Part shown: piece after piece, positions 1 through 6,181 of the stretch
Position numbering within the stretch: the stretch's first letter is position 1
Layout of the letters: each line of letters starts with the position of its first letter
Source of the DNA: an uncultured Caulobacter sp.
GTDB taxonomy: Bacteria > Pseudomonadota > Alphaproteobacteria > Caulobacterales > Caulobacteraceae
Direction: 5' to 3'
Assembly: GCA_937925635.1 (NCBI GenBank)
Contig: CALALX010000043.1
Span: 1-15,695, forward strand
Length of the DNA: 15,695 bases
The notes under the pieces: model-generated
Database searches by the model: none
What the model was told of the DNA's origin: nothing
Seen by the model: the letters and a program-made list of their open reading frames with translations, nothing else
Translations under genes and position numbers: made by a program

Positions 1-69
1 GTTCGCGACGCCCCGCCGGTGATCCCGCCCGACGCGCTTGCCGCTAGAGCCAGCAAGAACAATTTATGA
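1..69 (+). CDS. possible 3' end of an unrecognised gene
   Basis: From the first base the plus strand stays open for 22 codons and stops with TGA at 67-69. The tail reads VRDAPPVIPPDALAARASKNNL, rich in Pro and Ala and plausible as a C-terminus. It is too short to assign to a family. The AT-rich stretch that begins near 50 overlaps its last codons. A candidate minus-strand promoter at 63-91 offers a competing reading in which the neighbouring gene runs leftwards out of the window, so this entry is only a possibility. Confidence 0.2.
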   Translation, partial: VRDAPPVIPPDALAARASKNNL

Positions 70-91
70 ACTTCAAATGGAGCTAAGTCAA
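63..91 (-). promoter_or_regulatory. candidate sigma-70-like promoter pointing left
   Basis: On the minus strand TTGACT (86-91) is followed after exactly 17 nt by CATAAA (63-68), which matches four of six -10 consensus bases. The segment is one of the few AT-rich spots in the window. Transcription would leave the window leftwards, and no ATG lies on the minus strand before the edge, so any gene would have a leader of more than 50 nt. A small TGACT-GAC-AGTCA palindrome sits beside it at 95-107. Confidence 0.3.
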
Positions 92-112
92 ACCTGACTG
101 ACAGTCACCCTC

Positions 113-251
113 TCAATCTCATGCCGAGCCTTCGCCGGGCGGGTCAGGTCGGTCAAGGACGGGCCTCGCTCCGTCCGCCGCTCTGCGGCAGCGCGAAGCG
201 CTGTCCTTGGCGGGCCCGGCCCGTCCGGCACGCTGGCGGCCATGAGATCGA
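113..251. repeat. 139-bp imperfect palindromic element
   Basis: Outer arms 113-126 and 237-251 are inverted copies around CTCATG/CATGAG, differing by one substitution and one inserted base. Inner arms 134-160 and 203-229 are inverted copies of 27 nt with six mismatches, several of which would still pair as G-U in RNA. The centre (161-202) contains two further hairpins, GCCGC-TCT-GCGGC and AGCGC-GAA-GCGCT. The whole would fold as one long branched stem. No protein in this stretch looks real. It occupies the interval upstream of the lipoprotein gene at 334 and is probably a REP/MITE-like intergenic repeat. Confidence 0.7.
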
Positions 252-267
252 CGGGGCGCTCCCTTCC
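211..267 (+). repeat. 57-bp direct repeat, copy 1
   Basis: This segment matches 1222-1278 in the same orientation with five mismatches in 57 positions. It overlaps the right arm of the large palindrome and runs into a small stem, CCCTT (261-265) with AAGGG (270-274). The copy ends 66 nt before the lipoprotein start codon. Confidence 0.75.
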
Positions 268-333
268 TGAAGGGCGGATTTCCTTTGCGCTTTCCCGATG
301 CTACCGACGCTCCCGGTTCCAGGGGGATTTCCA

Positions 334-1221
334 ATGCGCGCTTCCGTGGGTGGTCTGCTGGCCGCCGCGCTCGCCTGTACGGCGGTCGGCTGCTCCGCAT
401 CCGAGCCCGAGGCGCCGGCCGCGCCCCAGGAGATCCGCTCCCTCGGCTTCGATGACCGGGAGGCGACCTACTTCGACCGGGCCTCGATCACGAAGGTCGG
501 CGATGTCGTGACGGTCACGACGATCTCGGTCTTCCGGCCGGACGGCGGGGTCCGGGACGGCGTCTACCGGGCCGACGTCACCTACGAGATCGAATGCGCG
601 GGCGGACGCGGCGCCGTCGTCGGCGTGAAGGAGTTCGATCAGGCGGGCAGGCTGACCAACCGGCAGCGCCCCCCGGCGAAGTGGTTTCCGGTCGAGGCGG
701 GCAGCATGGGCCATTTCCTGCGCGAGACGGCCTGCTCGTCGGATCGGGGGGAAAAGAAGCGCCGGGTCACCGACATCAAGGCCGATGCCCGGATCGTCTT
801 CACCATCCTCGCCTCCAGGATCCGACCCGAGTATCGCCTGCTCGCCCACCGCCCTGGCGCGGCGGACTATCTTGACTCGGCCTCGTTCGACCGGCGGGAC
901 GACATCGTCAGGATCAAGGTGGTCACCGTCTCCAACCCCCGCGCGGCCGGCTACAAGGCCGACAAGCACGTCGTCGACATGGCGATGGACGTGGACTGTG
1001 CGAGCGATCGCGTCGCCATCGTCACGATGGTCAGTTCCGACGCGAGCGGCGCGGAGACCTCTGAAGGCCTCTACACCGAGCCTGAATGGTTCACGGCGGG
1101 ACCGGGCAGTCTTGGCGGCGTGCTGAGGGCGGCGGTGTGCGAACCTGGCGCAATGAAAAGGCGGCCGCTGGTGGCGGACTACCGGGCCGACGCCGCCGAG
1201 GCGTTTCGTCGGGCCAGGTGA
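334..1221 (+). CDS. lipoprotein with two tandem surface-adhesin-E-like domains
   Basis: The start at 334 was chosen over an in-frame ATG at 298 because AGGGGG lies 7 nt before it and because it opens directly into a lipoprotein signal (MRASVGGLLAAALACTAVGC, lipid-modified Cys20). The mature 275 residues contain two diverged copies of one domain, about 46-155 and 179-291. Each begins Y-[FL]-D-x-A-S, continues with a strand rich in Val, has a central Cys (C88; C222), then W-F-x-x-x-x-G-S-x-G and a second Cys (C134; C269) before a basic stretch and a final ADA motif. This layout resembles the surface-adhesin E family (Adhesin_E), a small domain common in proteobacterial envelope proteins. The likely location is the periplasm or an outer-membrane anchor; the function is unknown. 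The gene stands alone between repeats. The family match is from memory of its pattern; the lipoprotein call and the internal duplication are seen directly. Confidence 0.75.
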   Translation: MRASVGGLLAAALACTAVGCSASEPEAPAAPQEIRSLGFDDREATYFDRASITKVGDVVTVTTISVFRPDGGVRDGVYRADVTYEIECAGGRGAVVGVKEFDQAGRLTNRQRPPAKWFPVEAGSMGHFLRETACSSDRGEKKRRVTDIKADARIVFTILASRIRPEYRLLAHRPGAADYLDSASFDRRDDIVRIKVVTVSNPRAAGYKADKHVVDMAMDVDCASDRVAIVTMVSSDASGAETSEGLYTEPEWFTAGPGSLGGVLRAAVCEPGAMKRRPLVADYRADAAEAFRRAR

Positions 1222-1278
1222 CGGGCCCGGCCCGTCCGGCGCGCTGGCGGCCATGAGATCGAAGGGTTTCTCCCTTCC
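1222..1278 (+). repeat. 57-bp direct repeat, copy 2
   Basis: This is the second copy of the unit at 211-267 (52 of 57 identical). It begins at the base after the lipoprotein stop codon and merges into the terminator-like hairpin at 1272-1297. Only the right arm of the upstream palindrome is present here. Confidence 0.75.
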
Positions 1279-1297
1279 CCCTGGAGGGGGGGAAGGG
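1272..1297. terminator. hairpin between convergent genes
   Basis: A perfect 10-bp stem (CCCTTCCCCC with GGGGGAAGGG) encloses a 6-nt loop. It lies between the ends of the plus-strand lipoprotein gene and the minus-strand cytochrome gene, so it could end transcription from both sides. No long T-run follows on either strand. Confidence 0.55.
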
Positions 1298-1304
1298 TTC
1301 AGAC

Positions 1305-1664
1305 CTACGCCCCCTCCAGCCCCTTCATCCAGGCCACGATGTCCGCCGCGTCCTCGGCGGAGAATTCGAACTGCGGCATGGCCGGGTGGCCGGACATGAT
1401 GCCCTCGGTCAGCGCCTCCTCGAGGTCTTCCAGCGGGTAGCGGTCGGCGAGGGTCCGGAACGGCGGGGCCGGGGTGAAGGGGCTGGCGCCCGTGGTCTCG
1501 ACCGCGTGGCAGCCGGCGCAGTCGCGCTGGACCAGGGCGTGGCCGCGCTCGGCCGAGGGGACGTAGGCCTCCGGCGGCGCGCTCCCCTGCCCCAGGGCCG
1601 CGCCCGCGCCGACGCCGAGGACCAGCAGGGCGGCGAGGCCTGAACCGAGGAGACGGGCGCGCAT
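1305..1664 (-). CDS. small secreted class I cytochrome c
   Basis: Encodes 119 residues. The start is placed at 1664 because GGAGG lies 5 nt upstream and the protein then opens with a Sec signal peptide (residues 1 to about 25, MRARLL then a Leu/Ala/Val core). The reading frame stays open 65 codons further upstream, but that part is not signal-like and runs into the divergent gene. The haem-binding motif CAGCH is at 49-53 and the likely axial ligand is Met96 in the sequence AMPQF. One haem is expected, attached in the periplasm. The gene diverges from a sorbosone-dehydrogenase-like lipoprotein 133 bp away. This suggests, as inference, that the cytochrome accepts electrons from that enzyme and passes them to the respiratory chain. 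Confidence 0.9.
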   Translation of the reverse strand: MRARLLGSGLAALLVLGVGAGAALGQGSAPPEAYVPSAERGHALVQRDCAGCHAVETTGASPFTPAPPFRTLADRYPLEDLEEALTEGIMSGHPAMPQFEFSAEDAADIVAWMKGLEGA

Positions 1665-1744
1665 GGGTACCTCCGGAAGCGAGGCCCCAGCCATGCGCCG
1701 TCCGGCGCGGTCTGGGAAGGGGCGAACGCCGTCAAATCCAAACA

Positions 1745-1772
1745 TTGTCAAGATCGCGCGGCGCGCCATACT
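1745..1772 (+). promoter_or_regulatory. candidate promoter for the sorbosone dehydrogenase-like gene
   Basis: TTGTCA (1745-1750) and CATACT (1767-1772) are separated by 16 nt, and the proposed -10 lies 25 nt before the start codon. The same spot reads TTGACA on the opposite strand, so -35-like sequences for both divergent genes may overlap. The match is moderate and no better -10 was found for the cytochrome side. Confidence 0.3.
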
Positions 1773-1797
1773 CCCCGCAACGACAAGGAAACGTCCC

Positions 1798-3105
1798 ATG
1801 CTCCGATCCACCTCCGCCCTGGCCGCCGCGCTGTTGCTGACCGCCGCCTGCAACGGCAAGGCGCAGCTGCCGTCCGAGGCGACCTACGGCGCCGACGTGA
1901 AGCTGACCGCGCCTGACCCGAACGGGCCGATCCCGGTGCTCAATCCGGCCAAGGCCGTCGGCTGGCCGGCGGACGGCAAGCCCACGGCGCCGGCGGGCTT
2001 CACCGTCACCCGCTTCGCCGAGGGGCTGGACCATCCGCGCTGGCTGTACCGGCTGCCGAACGGCGACGTGCTGGTGGTCGAGAGCAACAGTCCGCCGCGC
2101 GAGGTCAAGGGGATCACCGACTGGGTGGCGGCCAGGATGATGAAGACGGCCGGGGCGGGCGTGCCCAGCGCCAACCGCATCACCCTGCTGCGCGACGCCG
2201 ACGGCGACGGCAAGCCCGAGCTGCGCACCGTGTTCGCCAAGGACCTGAATTCGCCGTTCGGCGTCGCCCTGATCGGCGACCAGCTCTATGTCGCCAACAC
2301 CGACGCGGTGCTGAAATGGACCTGGACGCCGGGCATGACCAGCCTGGCCGGGCCGGGCGCGAAGGTCGCCGACCTGCCGGCCGGGACGCCCAACAGCCAC
2401 TGGACCAAGAACCTGCTGGCCAGCCCGGACGGGACCAAGCTGTACGTCTCGGTCGGCTCGCATTCGAACCTGGCCGAGGGCGGCATCGAGGCCGAGACGA
2501 ACCGCGCCGGCATCCTCGAGATCACCCTGGCGACCGGCGCCGTGCGGCAGTTCGCCAGCGGCCTGCGCAACCCGGTCGGCCTGGCCTGGGAGCCGACGAC
2601 CGGCGCGCTGTGGACCACGGTCAACGAGCGCGACATGCTCGGCCACGACCTGGTCCCAGACTACATGACCAGCGTCAAGGACGGCGGCTTCTATGGCTGG
2701 CCCTACAGCTACTTCGGCCAGAACGTCGACGAACGGATGCAGCCGCAGCGGCCTGACCTGGTCGCGAAGGCGATCCGGCCCGACTACGCCCTGGGGGCCC
2801 ACACGGCCTCTCTGGGCCTGATGTTCTATCCGGCCGGCGGATCGCTGGGCGAGGCCTGGGGCGGCGGCGCGCTGGTGGCCCAGCACGGCTCCTGGAACCG
2901 CGACCCGGTCAGCGGCTACAAGGTGGTGTTCGTGCCCTTCGAGGGCGGCAAGCCGGCGGGCAAGGCGCAGGACTTTCTGACCGGCTTCCTCGACGCCAAG
3001 GGCCAGGCGCTCGGCCGCCCCGTCGGCGTCGCCGCCGACCCCACCGGCGCGGTGCTGGTCAGCGACGACGTCGGCAACATCGTCTGGCGGGTGAGTCCTC
3101 GCTAA
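1798..3105 (+). CDS. PQQ-type sorbosone dehydrogenase-like lipoprotein
   Basis: Encodes 435 residues. The start at 1798 follows AAGGA with about 8 nt spacing and gives a lipoprotein signal, LLLTAAC with Cys18; the frame is open back to 1663 without a signal-like extension. The body fits the soluble glucose/sorbosone dehydrogenase beta-propeller family: DHPRWLYRLPNGDVLVVES (78-96), a calcium-loop-like DADGDGKPE (133-141), NSHWTKNL (199-206), GLRNPVGLAWEP (255-266), GGFYGWPYSYFG (297-308), HTASLGLMFYP (335-345) and QHGSWNR (362-368). Members oxidise sugar aldehydes or related substrates with pyrroloquinoline quinone in the periplasm, though many lack a proven substrate. No PQQ biosynthesis gene is in the window. 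The divergent cytochrome c is a natural electron-acceptor candidate. A hairpin follows the stop after one base. Confidence 0.85.
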   Translation: MLRSTSALAAALLLTAACNGKAQLPSEATYGADVKLTAPDPNGPIPVLNPAKAVGWPADGKPTAPAGFTVTRFAEGLDHPRWLYRLPNGDVLVVESNSPPREVKGITDWVAARMMKTAGAGVPSANRITLLRDADGDGKPELRTVFAKDLNSPFGVALIGDQLYVANTDAVLKWTWTPGMTSLAGPGAKVADLPAGTPNSHWTKNLLASPDGTKLYVSVGSHSNLAEGGIEAETNRAGILEITLATGAVRQFASGLRNPVGLAWEPTTGALWTTVNERDMLGHDLVPDYMTSVKDGGFYGWPYSYFGQNVDERMQPQRPDLVAKAIRPDYALGAHTASLGLMFYPAGGSLGEAWGGGALVAQHGSWNRDPVSGYKVVFVPFEGGKPAGKAQDFLTGFLDAKGQALGRPVGVAADPTGAVLVSDDVGNIVWRVSPR

Positions 3106-3106
3106 T

Positions 3107-3126
3107 CCTCTCCCTCTTGGGAGAGG
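3107..3126 (+). terminator. hairpin after the dehydrogenase gene
   Basis: CCTCTCCC (3107-3114) pairs perfectly with GGGAGAGG (3119-3126) around a 4-nt loop. It starts one base after the TAA stop. The following plus-strand sequence is purine-rich, so it is not a classical T-tailed terminator. Confidence 0.5.
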
Positions 3127-3130
3127 GGGA

Positions 3131-3170
3131 GGAAGAAAAAGGGCCCCTCCCGTCACCGGGAGAGGCCCTT
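3131..3170 (-). terminator. intrinsic terminator of the thiolase gene
   Basis: AAGGGCC (3139-3145) pairs with GGCCCTT (3164-3170) and CTCCCG (3147-3152) with CGGGAG (3157-3162), leaving a single mismatch and a TCAC loop. Read on the minus strand the hairpin is followed by TTTTTCTTCC. It begins 23 nt after the thiolase stop codon, so this is a classical rho-independent terminator. Confidence 0.8.
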
Positions 3171-3193
3171 CGTCCTTCAGGTCGTTGAACCGC

Positions 3194-4366
3194 CTACAGC
3201 GCTTCGACGATCGTCACGTTGGCCAGGCCGCCGCCTTCGCACATGGTCTGAAGGCCGTAGCGCTTGCCGTTGCGGCGCAGGGCGTGGACCAGGGTGGCCA
3301 TCAGCTTGGCGCCCGAGCCGCCCAGCGGGTGGCCGAGCGCGATGGCGCCGCCGTTGACATTGAGCTTGGACGGGTCGGCGTCATTGCCCCGCAGCCAGGC
3401 CAGCGGCACCGGGGCGAAGGCTTCGTTCACCTCATAGAGGTCGATGTCGTTGATCGACATGCCGGCGCGCTTGAGCGCCTTCTGGGTCGCGAACACCGGC
3501 TCTTCGAGCATGACCACCGGGTCGCCGCCGGTGACGGTCATGTGGTGGACGCGGGCCAGCGGTTCGACGCCCAGGGCCTTGAGGCCGCGCTCGTTGACGA
3601 CCATCAGGCCCGAGGCGCCGTCGCAGATCTGGCTGGAGGTCGCGGCCGTCACGGCGCCGCCCTCGACGAGCAGCTTCACGCCCTTGATGCCGTCCAGGCT
3701 GGCGTCGAAGCGGATGCCCTCGTCGACCTTGTGGATCTCCTTGGTCCCGTCGGCGAGCGTGATTTCGACCGCGACGATCTCGTCGTCGAAGGCGCCGGCC
3801 TGGGTGGCGGCGATCGCCTTCTGGTGACTGGAGAAGCCGAACTCGTCGAGCATGTCCTTGGTGAAGCCGTACTTCTTGGCGATCATCTCGGCGCCGGCGA
3901 ACTGGCTGAACTGGATGCCCGGGTAGCGCGCCTGGATCTGCGGGCTCATGTAGGTGCCCATGCCGGCCTTGGCGGCCAGGACCGAGGGGCTGCCCATCGG
4001 CACGCGGCTCATGCTCTCGACGCCGGCGGCGATGACCACGTCCATCTGGCCGCTCATCACGGTGGCGGCGGCGAAGTGCAGGGCTTGCTGGCTGGAGCCG
4101 CACTGGCGGTCGACGCTGGTGGCGGGCACGCTCTCCGGCAGGCCCGAGGCGAGCACCGCGTTGCGGGCGATGTTGACGGCCTGTTCGCCGCCCTGGCCCA
4201 CGCAGCCCATGATGACGTCCTCGATCAGGGCCGGGTCGGCCTTTGTCGTGGCGACCAGCGACTTGAGGACTTCGCCGGCCAGATCGGCCGGGTGCCACCC
4301 GGCGAGACGGCCGCCCTTGCGGCCACCGGCGGTGCGGGCCGCCGCGACGATATACGCTTCACCCAT
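3194..4366 (-). CDS. acetyl-CoA C-acyltransferase family thiolase
   Basis: Encodes 390 residues, the usual length for a homotetrameric degradative or biosynthetic thiolase. The nucleophilic cysteine is Cys89 in VDRQCGSSQQAL. The other catalytic residues are in NEAF (before 330), His346 in GGAIALGHPLGGSGAKL, and Cys376 in CEGGGLANVTI at the C-terminus. The enzyme would cleave 3-ketoacyl-CoA with CoA, or condense two acetyl-CoA, in the cytoplasm. The chain-length preference cannot be read from the sequence; the family includes beta-oxidation thiolases and acetoacetyl-CoA thiolases. The start is supported by AGGGAG 7 nt upstream. No hydratase or dehydrogenase partner is adjacent, so it is probably transcribed alone and ends at a strong intrinsic terminator. 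Confidence 0.93.
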   Translation of the reverse strand: MGEAYIVAAARTAGGRKGGRLAGWHPADLAGEVLKSLVATTKADPALIEDVIMGCVGQGGEQAVNIARNAVLASGLPESVPATSVDRQCGSSQQALHFAAATVMSGQMDVVIAAGVESMSRVPMGSPSVLAAKAGMGTYMSPQIQARYPGIQFSQFAGAEMIAKKYGFTKDMLDEFGFSSHQKAIAATQAGAFDDEIVAVEITLADGTKEIHKVDEGIRFDASLDGIKGVKLLVEGGAVTAATSSQICDGASGLMVVNERGLKALGVEPLARVHHMTVTGGDPVVMLEEPVFATQKALKRAGMSINDIDLYEVNEAFAPVPLAWLRGNDADPSKLNVNGGAIALGHPLGGSGAKLMATLVHALRRNGKRYGLQTMCEGGGLANVTIVEAL

Positions 4367-4385
4367 GGGTCTGCTCCCTGCGAGG

Positions 4386-4401
4386 TTTTCGTTTACGTTC
4401 G
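4386..4401. promoter_or_regulatory. candidate operator upstream of the thiolase
   Basis: The 16-mer TTTTCGTTTACGTTCG lies 19 nt before the thiolase start codon. It resembles, at 12 of 16 positions, a TTTACGTTTACGTAAA-type palindrome that I recall for LiuR-like MerR regulators of acyl-CoA catabolism. The consensus is from memory and the half-site on one side is poor, so this is a weak suggestion. Confidence 0.2.
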
Positions 4402-4461
4402 CGGCAATCTACTCATGAAGACGCCCGCGTCGAGTATGACGTGGCGTCACGACATCCTGAA

Positions 4462-4486
4462 CCCCTCCTCCTCGATGGAGGAAGGG
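4462..4486 (-). terminator. hairpin after the flavin reductase gene
   Basis: TCCTCC pairs with GGAGGA around TCGAT, extended after one mismatch by CCC with GGG. It lies 9 nt beyond the flavin reductase stop codon on the minus strand. No T-tract follows, so the termination role is inferred from position. Confidence 0.4.
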
Positions 4487-4495
4487 AGAAGACCC

Positions 4496-5062
4496 CTACA
4501 GCGCCCGGTCGCCGGCCGAGGTCGCGCCGCCCAGCTCGTCGGAGGGGGCGTCGGTGTGCACGCGGCGATAGCCGCCGCGCAGATAGACCAGCGGCTCGTG
4601 GTCGGCGTCGTGGAACACGCGCAGGATCCGGCCGACAAAGATCCGGTGATCACCGGCGTCGAAGCTGTGGTGGGTCTCGCACTCGAAGTTGGCCATGCAT
4701 CCGGCCAGCACCGGGGCGCCGGTGTCCCAGGTCAGGGTCTGAAGCCCCTCGAACCGGTCGCCGTCCTTGCGGGTGAACTGGCGGGCGACGGCCTCCTGAT
4801 CGACATGCAGGACGTTGACCACGAACCGACCGCTGGCCTGCATCGCCGGCAGGCAGGAGGCGGTCAGCCCGATCGAGACCAGCGCCAGCGGCGGGTCCAG
4901 AGAGACCGAGGTGAAGCTGTTGGCCGTGAAGCCGACCGGCCGGTCGCCATCCAGGGTCGTGACCACGGTGACGCCTGTCGTGAAGCAGCCGAAGGCGTCA
5001 CGCAGCGCCCGGGCGTCGCCGGCCGGATCGCCGCCGGGAACGAAGGTGTGCTGACCGCTCAT
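4496..5062 (-). CDS. flavin reductase-like domain protein
   Basis: Encodes 188 residues of the FMN-binding split-barrel flavin reductase family (HpaC/PheA2 type). Diagnostic stretches are FGCFTTGVTVVTT (24-36), GFTANSFTSVSLDPPL (44-59), a central VNVL strand (82-85) and GDHRIFVGRI (137-146), where the His contacts the flavin in the family. Such proteins reduce free FMN or FAD with NAD(P)H, usually to feed a two-component monooxygenase. No oxygenase component lies nearby, so the partner is unknown and the protein may bind flavin for another use. The ribosome site is weak (AGGGG only about 2 nt from the ATG). It follows the glycosyltransferase gene by 39 nt on the same strand and is probably co-transcribed with it. 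The last 20 residues are polar and not conserved-looking. Confidence 0.85.
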   Translation of the reverse strand: MSGQHTFVPGGDPAGDARALRDAFGCFTTGVTVVTTLDGDRPVGFTANSFTSVSLDPPLALVSIGLTASCLPAMQASGRFVVNVLHVDQEAVARQFTRKDGDRFEGLQTLTWDTGAPVLAGCMANFECETHHSFDAGDHRIFVGRILRVFHDADHEPLVYLRGGYRRVHTDAPSDELGGATSAGDRAL

Positions 5063-5101
5063 GTCCCCTATCTGGCGCGCGAGGGCCGAGGGAGCAAGCG
5101 C

Positions 5102-6022
5102 TCAGGCGGTGCGGCCGTAGAAGTTCAGTCGGAACGGGCCCCACCAGAAGGTTTTGCCCAACCCGCGCGCGGCGCGGTCCAGGGCCTGGGCGCGGTCGGG
5201 GGTCCGAAGCGTCCATTTGGCCAGGGCGACCGGGCCGTAGACGGCGGTCTGGGCGAGGCCGACCAGCATCCACTTGATCACCCCGGGGAGGTCGCGCGGC
5301 GTCGAGGACCAGCAGTGTTCCGTCGGGCCCTGGCCATAGCCGAACGCCCGCGCCAGCGTGTAGGCCAGCGTCAGGCGGGCCGGGATCGGATCCTCCCAGA
5401 CCCAGGCCCTCGGGGCCCAGGCGAAACGGGCGCCCGTCGCCTGCAGGGTCCCGAACAGCAGATCATCCTCGCCGCCGATGGTGTTCCGCTCGACCGCGAA
5501 GGGTTGCTCCGACGGAAGGGCGGCCCGGCGGATGAGGCTGTTGCCGCAGCCGTAGAAGTGGTCGATCAGGCCCTCGGCGCTGTCGTCCAGGCGCGAGAAG
5601 AAGCGCTCGAAGTAGGCGCGATGGGTGACGACGCCCTCCGGCGCGCGGGCGTGCACGGGGCCGAAGACGACATCGGCCCTCGCCGCCGCCTGCACGGCCA
5701 GCAGGCCCGCCAGCCAGCCCGCCGGGGCGTCCTGGTCATCGTCGAGGAAGGCGATCAGCGCGCCGCGCGCGACCGACAGGGCGCGGTTGCGGACATTGGC
5801 CACGCCGGGCGCCGGCTCGTGAACGTAGAGGACGGGGAACGGCGCGGCCGTCGCCGCCGCCTCGACCGCCGCCCGGGCGGAGGGGACCTGATCGTTGTCG
5901 GCGACGACGAGCTCGACGGTGGTGGGATCGACGCCGCTCTGCGCCAGCGCCGACGCCATCGCCACGGCCAGCCCGCCGGGCCGGCGCTGGGTCGGGATGA
6001 CGATGGAGACGGCGGGGGTCAT
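5102..6022 (-). CDS. family 2 (GT-A) glycosyltransferase
   Basis: Encodes 306 residues. The N-terminus VSIVIPTQRRPGGL (5-18) is the nucleotide-binding strand of GT-A enzymes. NVRNRALSVARG (76-87) and FLDDDQDAP (92-100) hold the metal-binding DxD-type cluster (Asp94-96). GGEDDLLFG (183-191) carries the ED motif expected to supply the catalytic base. The C-terminal 80 residues contain a hydrophobic segment (VIKWMLVGLAQTAVYGPVALA) followed by a basic tail, suggesting association with the inner membrane. Donor and acceptor sugars cannot be assigned. No polysaccharide cluster is around it; its downstream partner is a flavin reductase-like gene. No clear Shine-Dalgarno is seen before the ATG, and a short hairpin (CCAGCC/GGCTGG, 6041-6058) lies in the upstream region. 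Confidence 0.9.
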   Translation of the reverse strand: MTPAVSIVIPTQRRPGGLAVAMASALAQSGVDPTTVELVVADNDQVPSARAAVEAAATAAPFPVLYVHEPAPGVANVRNRALSVARGALIAFLDDDQDAPAGWLAGLLAVQAAARADVVFGPVHARAPEGVVTHRAYFERFFSRLDDSAEGLIDHFYGCGNSLIRRAALPSEQPFAVERNTIGGEDDLLFGTLQATGARFAWAPRAWVWEDPIPARLTLAYTLARAFGYGQGPTEHCWSSTPRDLPGVIKWMLVGLAQTAVYGPVALAKWTLRTPDRAQALDRAARGLGKTFWWGPFRLNFYGRTA

Positions 6023-6068
6023 GGCGGCGGAGTGTGCACGCCAGCCGCGAAAGGCTGGTTAACCGCCC

Positions 6069-6174
6069 TGCGCGCTTCGACACGCGCCTACGGCGCTGCT
6101 CAGCATGACTAGCTTTGATAGCCTTCTGACTCAGTCATCCTGAGCAGCCGCGAAGCGGCGTGTCGAAGGACGCA
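6069..6174. repeat. inverted pair of hairpin-bearing repeats
   Basis: Two 42-nt arms (6069-6110 and 6133-6174) are inverted copies with 34 of 42 identical, separated by 22 nt. Each arm carries its own 5-bp hairpin: GCGCC-TAC-GGCGC at 6084-6096 and GCCGC-GAA-GCGGC at 6147-6159. The mismatches between arms fall mainly in these stems, in paired fashion. A third copy lies at 12465-12519. The element fills the gap between the glycosyltransferase start and the msrC end and may also terminate msrC. Confidence 0.8.
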
Positions 6175-6181
6175 ACGCTGT

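Noticed and set aside
119..400. Minus-strand open frame over the intergenic palindrome and the lipoprotein start
   Set aside because: Arg/Pro-rich translation that follows the palindrome and the antisense of a signal peptide; no ribosome site and no similarity.
1305..1859. Longer 184-residue version of the cytochrome c starting at 1859
   Set aside because: The extension overlaps the divergent dehydrogenase gene and buries the signal peptide; the start at 1664 has GGAGG and a proper signal sequence.
1732..3156. A 474-residue minus-strand open frame opposite the sorbosone dehydrogenase-like gene
   Set aside because: Antisense shadow of a gene with recognisable motifs; the translation has shadow-type composition and no fold signature.
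3185..6112. A 975-residue plus-strand open frame running across the thiolase, flavin reductase and glycosyltransferase genes
   Set aside because: It lies entirely antisense to three genes with clear family motifs. Its translation is low-complexity (Gly, Ala, Arg, His, Asp rich), as expected from antisense of GC-rich codons, and it shows no domain.
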